21,642 nucleotides of DNA from Gp6-AA40 sp050742535. GTDB lineage: Bacteria; Acidobacteriota; Vicinamibacteria; Vicinamibacterales; UBA2999. The translations under genes were made by a program, and so were the position numbers. The DNA is taken from assembly GCA_050742535.1 (NCBI GenBank), contig JBOGIQ010000066.1, forward strand, positions 1 through 21,642. The letters run 5' to 3'. The notes under the pieces were generated by a model. That model saw nothing but the letters and a program-made list of their open reading frames with translations. It was not told the DNA's origin and searched no databases. The number at the start of each line of letters is the position of its first letter. Positions within the stretch are counted from its first letter, which is position 1. Of the stretch, positions 5,859-13,940 are shown in pieces.

Positions 5859-8087
5859 ATGTCCGTCGCGCTTGTTCGCGCGGACACGCTCTGCGCGTGG
5901 AAGGGGTCGTCCCTCCTCATTACCACGCTGCACGGCGAATGCGGCGCCGCCGAGCCGCTCTCCGGCTTCTACTGCCGGGAAGCGCGTGTCCTGTCCACGT
6001 TCCGCATCGAGATCAACGGCGCGCGGCCGTGGGTGTCGGAGGCCGCCGCAACCGCGCCCGAGCGGCTGGACTTCAACTACGTCTATCCGGAGATTACGCA
6101 GCCGGGCGGCGGCGGGACCGGTCAGGCAGGCGACGAGGAGGGCATCGATGCCAACGGCCTTCCGGAGCGCTCGCTCGACCTTCGCATGTCGTTCATCCCC
6201 GCGCTCGACGGTTTCGACGTCGCTCTGGCGATCACGAACCGCGCACGCACGCGACTGACGTTCGACGTTCGATGCGTGGTTGACGCCGATTTCGCCGACA
6301 TCCAGGAAGCCATCGCGCGGCGGCGCGAGCAGACGGCAGGCGTGACGGCGTCAGCCAGCAGCGGAACAATCGTTCTGGCATACGAGCATCCGCAGCTCCC
6401 ATACAGAACCGAGGTACGCGGCGACGGCTGGGAGCGGGCGGAGGTGGACGACAGCGGAAACCAGCTCGCCAGCCCGGTTGCGCTCGATCCGCAGGAGACG
6501 AAGACGTTCACCGTCTGCATCACCGCGTCGCTCAGGGGCGCCGCGCTGGTTGGCGGTCTGGTTGACGAGCGCGAACGCCGTCTTCGCCAATGGCGGTCCG
6601 GCTTTACGAAGATCGATGTTCCGGGGAACCGGGAGTTCGGCCGCGTGCTGGAGCGAAACATCCGGGACTTCGGATCGTTTCCGCTGCTCGACGGCGAACC
6701 GGACGAATGGCTGGTCCTTCAAGCGGGCGTGCCGGCGTATCCCGCGTTCTTCGGCCGTGATGCGGTCACGGCCGGATGGCAGGCTGCCTCGATCGATCGT
6801 GGAGACGCGCTCGACGCGGCGCTCACGCGCCTCGGGCGCATGCAGAGCAATCGCTTCGATGACTGGCGCGACGAGCAGCCGGGACGGATTCCGTATCAGG
6901 TCCGCACCGGTCCGTTGGCGCTGCTGAACCTGAACCCGAACGCCGCGTACTACGCCGATTTCGCCAGCCCGCTGATGTACGTGATCGCGCTGGCCAATTT
7001 GTACGCCTGGACCGGCGATCGAACGTGCGTCGAACGGCACTGGGATACCGTCCGGCGGATTCTCGACTGGGCGCGGGAACTCGGCGATGCCGATGGCGAC
7101 GGATACCTGGAGTACCTCACCCGGTCGTCAAAAGGCACGAAGAACCAGGGGTGGAAAGACAGCGGCGACGCGATCGTCTATGACGACGGGTCGCCGGTGG
7201 GGTCGCCGATTGCGACGTGTGAGATCCAGGGCTATTGGTTTGTCGCGCAGGAGCTCATGGGGGTGATGTCGGCGGTGATGCACGCGGACGGAGACGCCGC
7301 GGCATGGCTGAGCTCGGCCTCGGCGCTGAAGGAACGCTTCAACCGCGACTGGTGGATGGCCGACGAACAGTTCTTCGCCGTCGCCCTCGATCCAGACAAG
7401 CAACAGGTCCGGGCTGTGACCTCGAATGTCGGCCACTGTCTCGCGACCGGAATCATCGATGGCGAGCACCGCGCTGCGGTCGTCGGCCGCATGTTCGCGC
7501 CGGACATGTTCAGCGGTTGGGGGATTCGAACGTTGTCGGCAGCTCATGCGTTTTACAACCCGCTGAGCTACCACCGCGGCACTGTCTGGGCCGTCGAGCA
7601 AGGCACTATCATCTGTGGGCTGCGACGGTTCGGCTTCAACGCGCGCGCACTGGATCTCACGCGCGCACTCTTCGAGCTGGCGCTGCTGTATCCGGAAGAT
7701 CGAATCCCGGAGTGTGTGGGTGGGTATGCACGAGGCGACCGCGTGACGCCTGGCGCGTATCCGCGCGCGAACCCGACACAGTTGTGGAACGCCACGGCGT
7801 TTCCGCTTGCTGTGCAGTCGATGCTCGGGTTGGTGCCGCTGGCGCCGGCGGGAACGTTGATCGTCGATCCGATCCTGCCGACGTGGATGCCCGAGATCGT
7901 CGTGCGTGATCTGCGTGTCGGCCGGGCCATGGTGAGCCTGCGATTCTGGCGCGGCGACAACGGAGCATCGAAGTGGGAGGTGCTCCACACGCAGGGAACG
8001 ATGCGTGTCGTGCGTCAGCCACCGCCGGAGTCGCGGGCGGTTGACGTGTTCGATCGAGCGAAAGGATTGCTGGAGTCAATCGCATGA
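5859..8087 (+). CDS. Amylo-alpha-1,6-glucosidase / glycogen-debranching-type glycoside hydrolase
   Basis: A 742-residue protein of the bacterial debranching-enzyme type. The N-terminal domain (about 10-270) is the beta-rich GDE_N module with GSSLLITTLHGECGA, PLSGFYCREARVLSTF and SLDLRMSFIPALDGFDV. The C-terminal (alpha/alpha)6 barrel carries AYPAFFGRDAVTAGW (Asp301), the QVRTGPLALLNLNP stretch, NQGWKDSGDAIVYDDGSP (Asp434), SGWGIRTLSAAHAFYNP, SYHRGTVWAVEQG (Glu580) and the closing PTQLWNATAFPLAV. Asp434 and Glu580 are the likely catalytic acid and base of this clan; that assignment is by analogy. No signal peptide is seen, so it should act on intracellular glycogen or oligosaccharides. It overlaps the next gene by four bases. 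The family also contains enzymes of unproven substrate, so 'debranching' is the best label rather than a proof. Confidence 0.87.
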   Translation: MSVALVRADTLCAWKGSSLLITTLHGECGAAEPLSGFYCREARVLSTFRIEINGARPWVSEAAATAPERLDFNYVYPEITQPGGGGTGQAGDEEGIDANGLPERSLDLRMSFIPALDGFDVALAITNRARTRLTFDVRCVVDADFADIQEAIARRREQTAGVTASASSGTIVLAYEHPQLPYRTEVRGDGWERAEVDDSGNQLASPVALDPQETKTFTVCITASLRGAALVGGLVDERERRLRQWRSGFTKIDVPGNREFGRVLERNIRDFGSFPLLDGEPDEWLVLQAGVPAYPAFFGRDAVTAGWQAASIDRGDALDAALTRLGRMQSNRFDDWRDEQPGRIPYQVRTGPLALLNLNPNAAYYADFASPLMYVIALANLYAWTGDRTCVERHWDTVRRILDWARELGDADGDGYLEYLTRSSKGTKNQGWKDSGDAIVYDDGSPVGSPIATCEIQGYWFVAQELMGVMSAVMHADGDAAAWLSSASALKERFNRDWWMADEQFFAVALDPDKQQVRAVTSNVGHCLATGIIDGEHRAAVVGRMFAPDMFSGWGIRTLSAAHAFYNPLSYHRGTVWAVEQGTIICGLRRFGFNARALDLTRALFELALLYPEDRIPECVGGYARGDRVTPGAYPRANPTQLWNATAFPLAVQSMLGLVPLAPAGTLIVDPILPTWMPEIVVRDLRVGRAMVSLRFWRGDNGASKWEVLHTQGTMRVVRQPPPESRAVDVFDRAKGLLESIA

Positions 8088-9142
8088 GAATCGAGCTGCT
8101 GCCGATTAACGAGCAAGTCATGGTGATCACCGGTGCGTCGAGCGGCATTGGTCTGGTCACGGCGAAGCAGGCGGCGCAACGCGGGGCCTCGGTCGTGCTC
8201 GCCGCGCGCAACGGCGACGAATTGACGCGCGCCGTCGAGGAGATCCGCCACGAAGGCGGGCGCGCCATTCACATGACCGCCGATGTCGCCGACCCGCACC
8301 AGGTCGACACCATTGCCGAAGCCGCGCTGCGGGCGTTCGGCCGCATCGACACCTGGGTCAACAACGCCGCCGTATCGATGTACGGGCGCATCACGGAGTT
8401 GCCGATCGAAGACATGCGCCGGCAAATGGACGTGAACTTCTGGGGCCAGGTGTACGGCTCGCGAACCGCCGTCAGGCACCTGCGCCACCGGGGAGGAGCG
8501 GTCATCAACGTCGGCAGCGCGCTGTCAGACCGCGCGATTCCGCTGCAGGGGATTTACTGCGGCGCCAAGCACGCGTTGAAGGCGTTTACCGACACGCTGC
8601 GCATGGAGCTCGAGGACGAGGGCGCGCCGATCTCGGTCACGCTCGTCAAGCCCGCGAGCATCGACACCCCGTTCTTCGAAAAGGCACGGACGTACCTTGG
8701 CGTGGAGCCGCAGCCGGTACCGCCGGTGTATGCGCCCGAAGTCGTTGCCGGCGTCATCCTTCACGCGGCGCAGCATCCGCTGCGCGAACTGATTGCCGGC
8801 GGATCCGGCGCCAAGCTCAGCGCCGCACGCTTTGCGCCACGGCTCGCCGACAAATACATGGAGCGGTGGACGTTCGAGGCGCAGAAGACCGACACTCCCG
8901 CGCCGCCGGGACGCCGCGACAACCTCTACGCCCCCGTCGCTGCCGATGGGGGAGAACGCGGCCGCAACTGGATGGGCCATACGCGCGGTTCGAGCGTCTA
9001 TACGAAAGCGATGCTGCGACCGGCGGCTGCCGCGGGCATCGCCGCGGCAACGGTTGCGCTGGCCGGAACCGCGTGGCGTTTTTACCGGGGGCGGAAGCGT
9101 CCGGCGGCGAACTCCAGCGAGCTGGGATTTGGGGTATCCTGA
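8084..9142 (+). CDS. Short-chain dehydrogenase/reductase with C-terminal membrane helix
   Basis: A 352-residue SDR. The Rossmann nucleotide-binding motif TGASSGIG lies at 16-23, followed by VVLAARN, DVADPHQVD, the WVNNAAVS motif (91-98), the catalytic Ser145 in INVGS, and Tyr158/Lys162 in YCGAKHALKAF. The classical core ends near residue 260. An extra tail follows, with a Gly/Arg-rich linker and one predicted helix near 306-324 (AGIAAATVALAGTAWRF) and a basic end. The tail is typical of a subgroup of soil-bacterial SDRs that may be membrane-anchored. The substrate is not predictable. The start ATG overlaps the hydrolase stop (ATGA, 8084-8087), indicating coupled translation. Confidence 0.9.
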   Translation: MRIELLPINEQVMVITGASSGIGLVTAKQAAQRGASVVLAARNGDELTRAVEEIRHEGGRAIHMTADVADPHQVDTIAEAALRAFGRIDTWVNNAAVSMYGRITELPIEDMRRQMDVNFWGQVYGSRTAVRHLRHRGGAVINVGSALSDRAIPLQGIYCGAKHALKAFTDTLRMELEDEGAPISVTLVKPASIDTPFFEKARTYLGVEPQPVPPVYAPEVVAGVILHAAQHPLRELIAGGSGAKLSAARFAPRLADKYMERWTFEAQKTDTPAPPGRRDNLYAPVAADGGERGRNWMGHTRGSSVYTKAMLRPAAAAGIAAATVALAGTAWRFYRGRKRPAANSSELGFGVS

Positions 9143-9173
9143 ACCAGTACTTTTTTCGGCGAAGTCCTTATCT

Positions 9174-9599
9174 ATGAGCCACAAAGCGATCAAAATCGGT
9201 CTGACCGCGGCCGTTCTCATTGCCGCCTTCAGTGCACTCCTGTTCACGACGCTTCAGGACAATCTCCAGTACTACAAGTACGTGGATGAGGTCGCTGCCG
9301 CGCCACAGGAGTGGCACGGGAAGACCCTCCAGGTACATGGTTATGTCGTGCCGGGTTCGGTTCGCGGCACGGCCGACCGGCTGAACTGGAAGTTCGATCT
9401 GCAGCGCAATGGCAAGGTCATCAGCGCCACATACAGGGGCGTAGCGCCCGACACGTTCAAGGACGATGCGGAGGTCGTGCTGACCGGCCAGTTCCACGAG
9501 AACAGCGACGGCTTCACGGCCACGGACATGACCGCGAAGTGCCCGTCGAAGTACGAGGAGGCGCCGCCTGCCGGACCTGCTGCGACGCCGACCAGCTAG
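9174..9599 (+). CDS. ccmE: CcmE haem chaperone, Cys (CxxxY) variant
   Basis: A 141-residue CcmE. An N-terminal anchor helix (8-26, GLTAAVLIAAFSALLFTTL) is followed by the OB-fold domain: YKYVDEVAAAPQEWHGKTLQVHGYVVPGSV, then LNWKFDLQRNGKVISATYRGVAPDTF and EVVLTGQFHENSDGFTATDM. CcmE binds haem covalently in the periplasm and passes it to CcmF. In the usual E. coli-type protein the haem is held by the His of HDExY. Here that position reads AKCPSKYEE, with Cys123 and Tyr127, so the His is replaced by Cys while the Tyr is kept. Cys-type CcmE is known from archaea and some bacteria with a variant System I. The ATG at 9174 lacks a strong ribosome site. It directly precedes the ccmF-ccmH fusion. Confidence 0.93.
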   Translation: MSHKAIKIGLTAAVLIAAFSALLFTTLQDNLQYYKYVDEVAAAPQEWHGKTLQVHGYVVPGSVRGTADRLNWKFDLQRNGKVISATYRGVAPDTFKDDAEVVLTGQFHENSDGFTATDMTAKCPSKYEEAPPAGPAATPTS

Positions 9600-12107
9600 A
9601 TGGCATCCCTCGGGTTCTACCTCCTGCTGGCCGCGTTCCTCTCGGCCGCGTACGCGGCTGCGATCTCGGTAGCTGGCGCACGCCGGCGCTCACAGCGCCT
9701 GATCGAAAGCGGCACCGGCGCCTTCTACCTGACGATGGCCATCATGCTCGCGGCCTCGTCGGTCATCGTTCACGCCTTCGTCACCGGCAACTACGCGATC
9801 AAATACGTTGACCGGTATTCGAACACCGCGCAGTCGCTCGCCTACAAGCTGACGTCCTACTGGGGCGGCCTGGACGGCTCGATCATGTTCTGGGTGACGC
9901 TGCTGTCGATCTTCGGCTGCGTGGCCGTCTACGTGAACCGGGAGCGCCATCGGGAACTGATTCCGTACGTGGTGGCGGTCATCTCCGTCGTGGAGGTGTT
10001 CTTCCTGTTCCTGATGATCGTCCACAACAACCCGTTCGAGACCTACATCACCGAGACGAAGACCGACGGCAGGGGCCTCAGCCCGCTGCTGCAGAACTTC
10101 TACATGGTCATTCATCCGCCGACCATGTACCTCGGGTTTGTCGGCGCCACCATCCCGTACGCCTTCGGAATGGCGGCGCTGTTCACCGGCTACCTGGACG
10201 ACTCGTGGCTCCGCGCCGTCCGGCGGTGGACGATGATCACGTGGCTGTTCCTGTCGCTCGGGCTCTGCCTCGGCATGCTGTGGGCGTACGAGGAGCTCGG
10301 ATGGGGCGGTTTCTGGAAGTGGGATCCGGTCGAGAACGCCGGGCTGCTTCCGTGGTTCACGGCGACGGCATTCCTGCACTCGGTGATGGTCCAGGAGCGG
10401 CGCGGCATGCTCCGCGCGTGGAACGTCTCGCTGGTGATCCTCACGTTCTTTCTCACCATCTTCGGCACGTTCATGACGCGGTCCGGCGTCGTCCAGTCGG
10501 TCCATGCGTTCGGTGAGGATCCGGAGCTGGCGAAGCTGTTCACCGGCTTCATGGTGCTGACGCTTGTCGTCAGCTTCGGTGCCGTCATCTACCGCCTGCC
10601 GCTGCTGCGGGCGCGCAACGAGCTCGACTCGTGGGCGTCGCGCGAAGCCGCGTTCATGTTGAACAACTGGATTCTGTTGTTCTCGGCGTTCTTCGTGCTG
10701 TTTGCCACGATGTTCCCGACGTTGAGCGAGGCGATCTGGGGCGCGCAGGGGCGGATCACCGTCGGGGCGACGTTCTTCAACCAGTGGATGACACCGATCG
10801 GGCTGACGATGCTCGTGCTGACCGGCATTGGTCCGCTGCTCGCCTGGCGCAAGTCCACGTTCGCCAACCTCAAGGATCAGTTCCTGTTCCCGGTGCTGTC
10901 CGGCCTTGTCGTCGGCGCGATTGTCGTCGCTGCCGGCGTCCGCATCTGGAGCTCGGGCCTCTGTTTCGCCTTTGGCGGACTGGTGCTGGCGACGATCATC
11001 CAGGAGTTCTGGCGCGGCGCACGCGTGCGTCAGCGCACGAGCGGGACGGACCTGTTCACCGCGCTGATCGGACTGGTCGGCCGCAACAAGCGCCGCTACG
11101 GCGGCTACCTGGTACACGTCGGCGTCGTGCTGATCTTTCTTGGCTTCGCCGGCGAGAACTTCAAGCTGCAGGAAACGGCGCTGGTGAAGCCCGGTCAGGA
11201 CGTGAAGATCGGCGAATTCGCCGTGCGGCTCGACGCGCTGCGGGTGACTGACGACATCCGCAAGCAGGCGGTCACCGCACATGTAACCGCGACCCGCGAC
11301 GGCGCCGAGGTCGCGAAGCTGTATCCCGCCCGGTGGTTCTTCCGTGGCCGTGAGGACGAACCGACGACCGAGGTCGCGATCCGCCGGTCGATCGCCGGCG
11401 ACCTGTACATCGTGATGCCGGCCTACGCGGTGGCCGAGCAGTCGGCGACGCTCGAGATTACGGTGACCCCGCTCATCAACTGGTTGTGGCTCGGCTTTGG
11501 TGTGCTGGCGATCGGCACGTTCATCGCGCTCCTGCCCGAGACGGCGTTCGCCTTTGCCGTCAGCCGCGTGCCGGCGAATGCCGCGCGCGCGACGGGCACG
11601 TGGCTGCTTCTCATCGGCCTGGTGTTGCCGGCTGCCATTCAGGCGCAGGATGGGCCGATCGCGCAGCCGAGCGGCGACGGCGGCCTGGTGAGCAAGAGCG
11701 CGCTGCAGCGCCGGCTCGAAGGCGAAATCATCTGCATGTGCGGGAACTCGGGCTGCGTGCGCGCCACGCTGGCGAACTGCCAGATGCGCCCTGCCTGCCA
11801 CGGACACGCGGAGCAGACGGCGCTCATCAGGCGGATGGTCGAGGAAGGCAAGGATCACGACACGATCCTGGCGACGTTCGTCCGCGACTACGGACAGCAC
11901 GTTCGCGACATCCCGGAGGACACGGCCTTCAATCGTCTCGCGTGGCTGTTTCCGTACCTGCTGGCCGGCGCCGGACTCGCCGTCATCATCATCAACGCCC
12001 GCCGCTGGTCGCGTCCAGGTCAGACCCCCGCCGCGGCCGCGGCCGGCCCAGCGCCGGACCCGGCACTGGACGCCCGCCTCGACGATGAGCTCCGAGACCT
12101 CGACTGA
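9600..12107 (+). CDS. ccmF: CcmF-CcmH fusion, haem lyase of cytochrome c maturation
   Basis: An 835-residue protein whose first ~650 residues are a CcmF haem lyase. It has many membrane helices, the WWD motif WGGFWKWDPVENA (235-247), and the four conserved His of the family at His172 (IHPPTMYLG), His260 (FLHSVMVQERRG), His302 (QSVHAFGEDPE) and His506 (YLVHVGVV). A periplasmic loop (about 520-615) lies before the last CcmF helix. Residues ~664-682 form a helix ending AAIQAQ, exactly like a CcmH signal peptide, then a CcmH-like domain (698-800) with EGEIICMCGNSGC, Cys727 and Cys733, EEGKDHDTILATFVRDYG, and a final helix (783-799). The usual LRCxxC is absent. An in-frame GTG at 11568 could start CcmH separately. 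The ATG abuts the ccmE stop. Confidence 0.9.
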   Translation: MASLGFYLLLAAFLSAAYAAAISVAGARRRSQRLIESGTGAFYLTMAIMLAASSVIVHAFVTGNYAIKYVDRYSNTAQSLAYKLTSYWGGLDGSIMFWVTLLSIFGCVAVYVNRERHRELIPYVVAVISVVEVFFLFLMIVHNNPFETYITETKTDGRGLSPLLQNFYMVIHPPTMYLGFVGATIPYAFGMAALFTGYLDDSWLRAVRRWTMITWLFLSLGLCLGMLWAYEELGWGGFWKWDPVENAGLLPWFTATAFLHSVMVQERRGMLRAWNVSLVILTFFLTIFGTFMTRSGVVQSVHAFGEDPELAKLFTGFMVLTLVVSFGAVIYRLPLLRARNELDSWASREAAFMLNNWILLFSAFFVLFATMFPTLSEAIWGAQGRITVGATFFNQWMTPIGLTMLVLTGIGPLLAWRKSTFANLKDQFLFPVLSGLVVGAIVVAAGVRIWSSGLCFAFGGLVLATIIQEFWRGARVRQRTSGTDLFTALIGLVGRNKRRYGGYLVHVGVVLIFLGFAGENFKLQETALVKPGQDVKIGEFAVRLDALRVTDDIRKQAVTAHVTATRDGAEVAKLYPARWFFRGREDEPTTEVAIRRSIAGDLYIVMPAYAVAEQSATLEITVTPLINWLWLGFGVLAIGTFIALLPETAFAFAVSRVPANAARATGTWLLLIGLVLPAAIQAQDGPIAQPSGDGGLVSKSALQRRLEGEIICMCGNSGCVRATLANCQMRPACHGHAEQTALIRRMVEEGKDHDTILATFVRDYGQHVRDIPEDTAFNRLAWLFPYLLAGAGLAVIIINARRWSRPGQTPAAAAAGPAPDPALDARLDDELRDLD

Positions 12108-12720
12108 GCGACAGGAGTCGCTGCAGCCCTGGCAGTTGTTTACGCTGGCGGGGTTGATCGGCGCGACCGTCGTCGTGTTTCTCTCGCGCGGCCAGACGCC
12201 GGCCGCCATCATTCTTTTGAGCTGCGCCATCTTCGCTGCCGCGTATGTCGGCGCCACCGCGCTGCGAACGGTCCTGCCACTGGCCGGCACGCTGCGCGAT
12301 GAAGCCGTGGAAGCGATCGGCGATCGCACCCGTGCCGCATTGGAGCGTGAGAAGACGCTCGTCCTGCGATCGATCAAGGAGCTCGAGTTCGACCGCGGCA
12401 TGGGGAAGGTGTCGGAGAAGGACTTCGCCGAGATGTCGGCGCGCCTCCGCGCCCGCGCAGCAAGACTGATGCGGCAGCTCGACGCCGGTTCGCTCTATCG
12501 CGAGCAGATCGAGAAGGAGGTCGCCAAGCGGTTGGAAAAGACCGCTTCAAGCGACGTGGGGCGGACCCTGTCGGGTCCGCCAAGCGCGCCTGACCCGCCT
12601 TCGCCGACAGGCTTCGGCGCGGCGCGCTCCACGATCGCGTGTGCGTCATGCGCTGCGACCAATGATGTGGACGCGAAATTCTGCAAGAACTGCGGCGGAC
12701 GACTCGAGTCTGCGTCATGA
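12085..12720 (+). CDS. CcmI-like membrane protein with C-terminal zinc ribbon
   Basis: A 211-residue protein. It has two membrane helices (17-34 and 38-58), then a coiled segment (70-152) including EKTLVLRSIKELEFDRGMGKVSEKDFAEM, the hallmark of CcmI-like and zinc-ribbon proteins found in ccm operons of Acidobacteria and Myxococcota. A flexible Pro-rich linker (153-182) leads to a zinc ribbon with Cys186-x2-Cys189 and Cys200-x2-Cys203. CcmI normally presents apocytochrome to the CcmF-CcmH complex; the zinc ribbon would be cytoplasmic here and has no counterpart in E. coli CcmI. Its ATG lies 23 bases inside the ccmF-ccmH gene, and it ends in an ATGA overlap with the next gene. Part of the linker is encoded by a perfect 9-bp hairpin. 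Confidence 0.72.
   Translation: MSSETSTERQESLQPWQLFTLAGLIGATVVVFLSRGQTPAAIILLSCAIFAAAYVGATALRTVLPLAGTLRDEAVEAIGDRTRAALEREKTLVLRSIKELEFDRGMGKVSEKDFAEMSARLRARAARLMRQLDAGSLYREQIEKEVAKRLEKTASSDVGRTLSGPPSAPDPPSPTGFGAARSTIACASCAATNDVDAKFCKNCGGRLESAS
12560..12581. repeat. Perfect 9-bp inverted repeat inside the CcmI-like gene
   Basis: GGCGGACCC, a four-base loop TGTC and GGGTCCGCC form a perfect stem within the linker-coding region (residues about 159-166). It resembles a REP-type element embedded in frame. Only one copy is seen in this window. Confidence 0.6.
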
Positions 12721-13940
12721 AGCGTTTGGGGTTTGCGATTTGGGCTTTGGGCTTTGGCATTTTTCTGGCACGGCCAGCCCAGGCCCAGGAAATGCCCGAT
12801 CCGTCGGTGATCCATGGCCGCGCGCTTCCTGCGCCCGAACTCCGCGACGGCACCGTGACCGTGCGCGTCGTGCGGGAAGCCCTTGGCAACGACGCGCCGG
12901 GCCAGCAGGTGCGCGTGACCGTGGGCGGCACGACGACGACGGCCACCACCGATCAGCAGGGGCGCGCCGAGTTCACCGGTCTGCCGGCGGGAGAGGCCCG
13001 CGCTGACGCAACGGTTGACGGCGAGATGCTGCAGTCGCAGCCGTTCGCCGTTCCGACATCGGGTGGTCTGCGCGTCATCCTCGTCGCCGGACTCGCGCGG
13101 GCGGCGGAGCGGAAGAAGCAGGAGGAAGCCGCCGCGCTTGCCGCTCCCGCGACCAAAGGTGTTGTCGTCCTGGGTGGCGACAGCCGCCTCGTCTTCGAGT
13201 TCAACAACGATTCGTTGTTCGCGTTCTATCTCCTGGAGATCGTCAACACGGCGCGGACGCGTGTGGACATTGGAGGGCCGTTCGAACTTCAGCTGCCGGC
13301 CGAGGCTGTTGGCGCGCAGATCCGGGAAGGCTCGTCTACGGCCGCGGAGATCGATGGGACGCGCGTGAGGGTGAAGGGACCGTTCGCCCCCGGGACGACG
13401 TCCCTGCAGATCGAGTTCAGCGTTCGTTTTTCCAAACCGACGCAGACGATCTCCCAGCCGTTTCCAGTACCGCTGCAGCGGGCCATCGTCGGCGTCGAAA
13501 AGATCGGGAGCCTCGGGCTTGCATCTCCGCAGTTCTCGTCGGTGGCGGAGCTTCCGACCGAAAACGGCGTTTACCTTCTTGGGCAGGGGGGCGCGCTCCA
13601 GCCCGGCACGCCGCTGACCTTCACCTTGTCGAACCTTCCGGTTCACAGCCGGACCAGCCGCTACGTGACGCTCGCTCTTGCCTTGCTGATCGCGGCAGTC
13701 GGCGGGTGGCTGTCGCTCAAGCCGCGTACGGCCGCGGCCAATCGGAAGGCGCTCGTCCAGCGGCGCGACGCATTGCTCGCGGAGCTGGCGCAGCTCGAGG
13801 CGAAGCGGCGGGCCGGAACGATTTCGGAGCGTGCCGACCGCCGCCGCCTGCGCATCCTGAACGATCTCGAGCACATCTACGCGGAACTGGACGCCACCGC
13901 CGGGCCGCGGGGAGGAGGCGGCGAGGGCATCGCTGCGTGA
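12717..13940 (+). CDS. Exported, membrane-anchored protein with CcmI-like cytoplasmic tail
   Basis: A 407-residue protein of no named family that I recognise. Residues 1-23 are a signal peptide (cleavage likely after AQA), itself encoded by a 7-bp repeat array. A carboxypeptidase-regulatory-like beta domain follows (about 44-125: GTVTVRVV, PGQQVRVTVGG, TTDQQGRAEFTGLPAG). A second beta-rich extracytoplasmic domain spans 148-310. A membrane helix at 316-333 precedes a coiled tail (343-392) reading LVQRRDALLAELAQLEAKRRAGTIS, which resembles the CcmI coiled segment and that of the preceding gene. It starts in an ATGA overlap and ends in a GTGA overlap with ccmA, so it belongs to the ccm operon. 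A role in handling apocytochromes on the outer face is a guess from context. Confidence 0.72.
   Translation: MKRLGFAIWALGFGIFLARPAQAQEMPDPSVIHGRALPAPELRDGTVTVRVVREALGNDAPGQQVRVTVGGTTTTATTDQQGRAEFTGLPAGEARADATVDGEMLQSQPFAVPTSGGLRVILVAGLARAAERKKQEEAAALAAPATKGVVVLGGDSRLVFEFNNDSLFAFYLLEIVNTARTRVDIGGPFELQLPAEAVGAQIREGSSTAAEIDGTRVRVKGPFAPGTTSLQIEFSVRFSKPTQTISQPFPVPLQRAIVGVEKIGSLGLASPQFSSVAELPTENGVYLLGQGGALQPGTPLTFTLSNLPVHSRTSRYVTLALALLIAAVGGWLSLKPRTAAANRKALVQRRDALLAELAQLEAKRRAGTISERADRRRLRILNDLEHIYAELDATAGPRGGGGEGIAA
12722..12765 (+). repeat. Degenerate 7-bp array (TTTGG words) encoding a signal peptide
   Basis: TTT occurs at 12725, 12732, 12739, 12746, 12753 and 12760, exactly every seven bases. 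The heptads read GTTTGGG, GTTTGCG, ATTTGGG, CTTTGGG, CTTTGGC and then ATTTTTC. Because seven is not a multiple of three, the frame shifts through the word and yields hydrophobic RLGFAIWALGFGIFL. The array coincides with the hydrophobic core of the signal peptide of the exported protein at 12717. Confidence 0.8.

Noticed and set aside
9690..12401. A 903-codon open frame on the minus strand
   Set aside because: It runs antisense through ccmF-ccmH and the CcmI-like gene, is rich in Arg, Gln and His as expected of a high-GC shadow frame, and shows no family motif, whereas the plus strand encodes clear CcmF and CcmH motifs.
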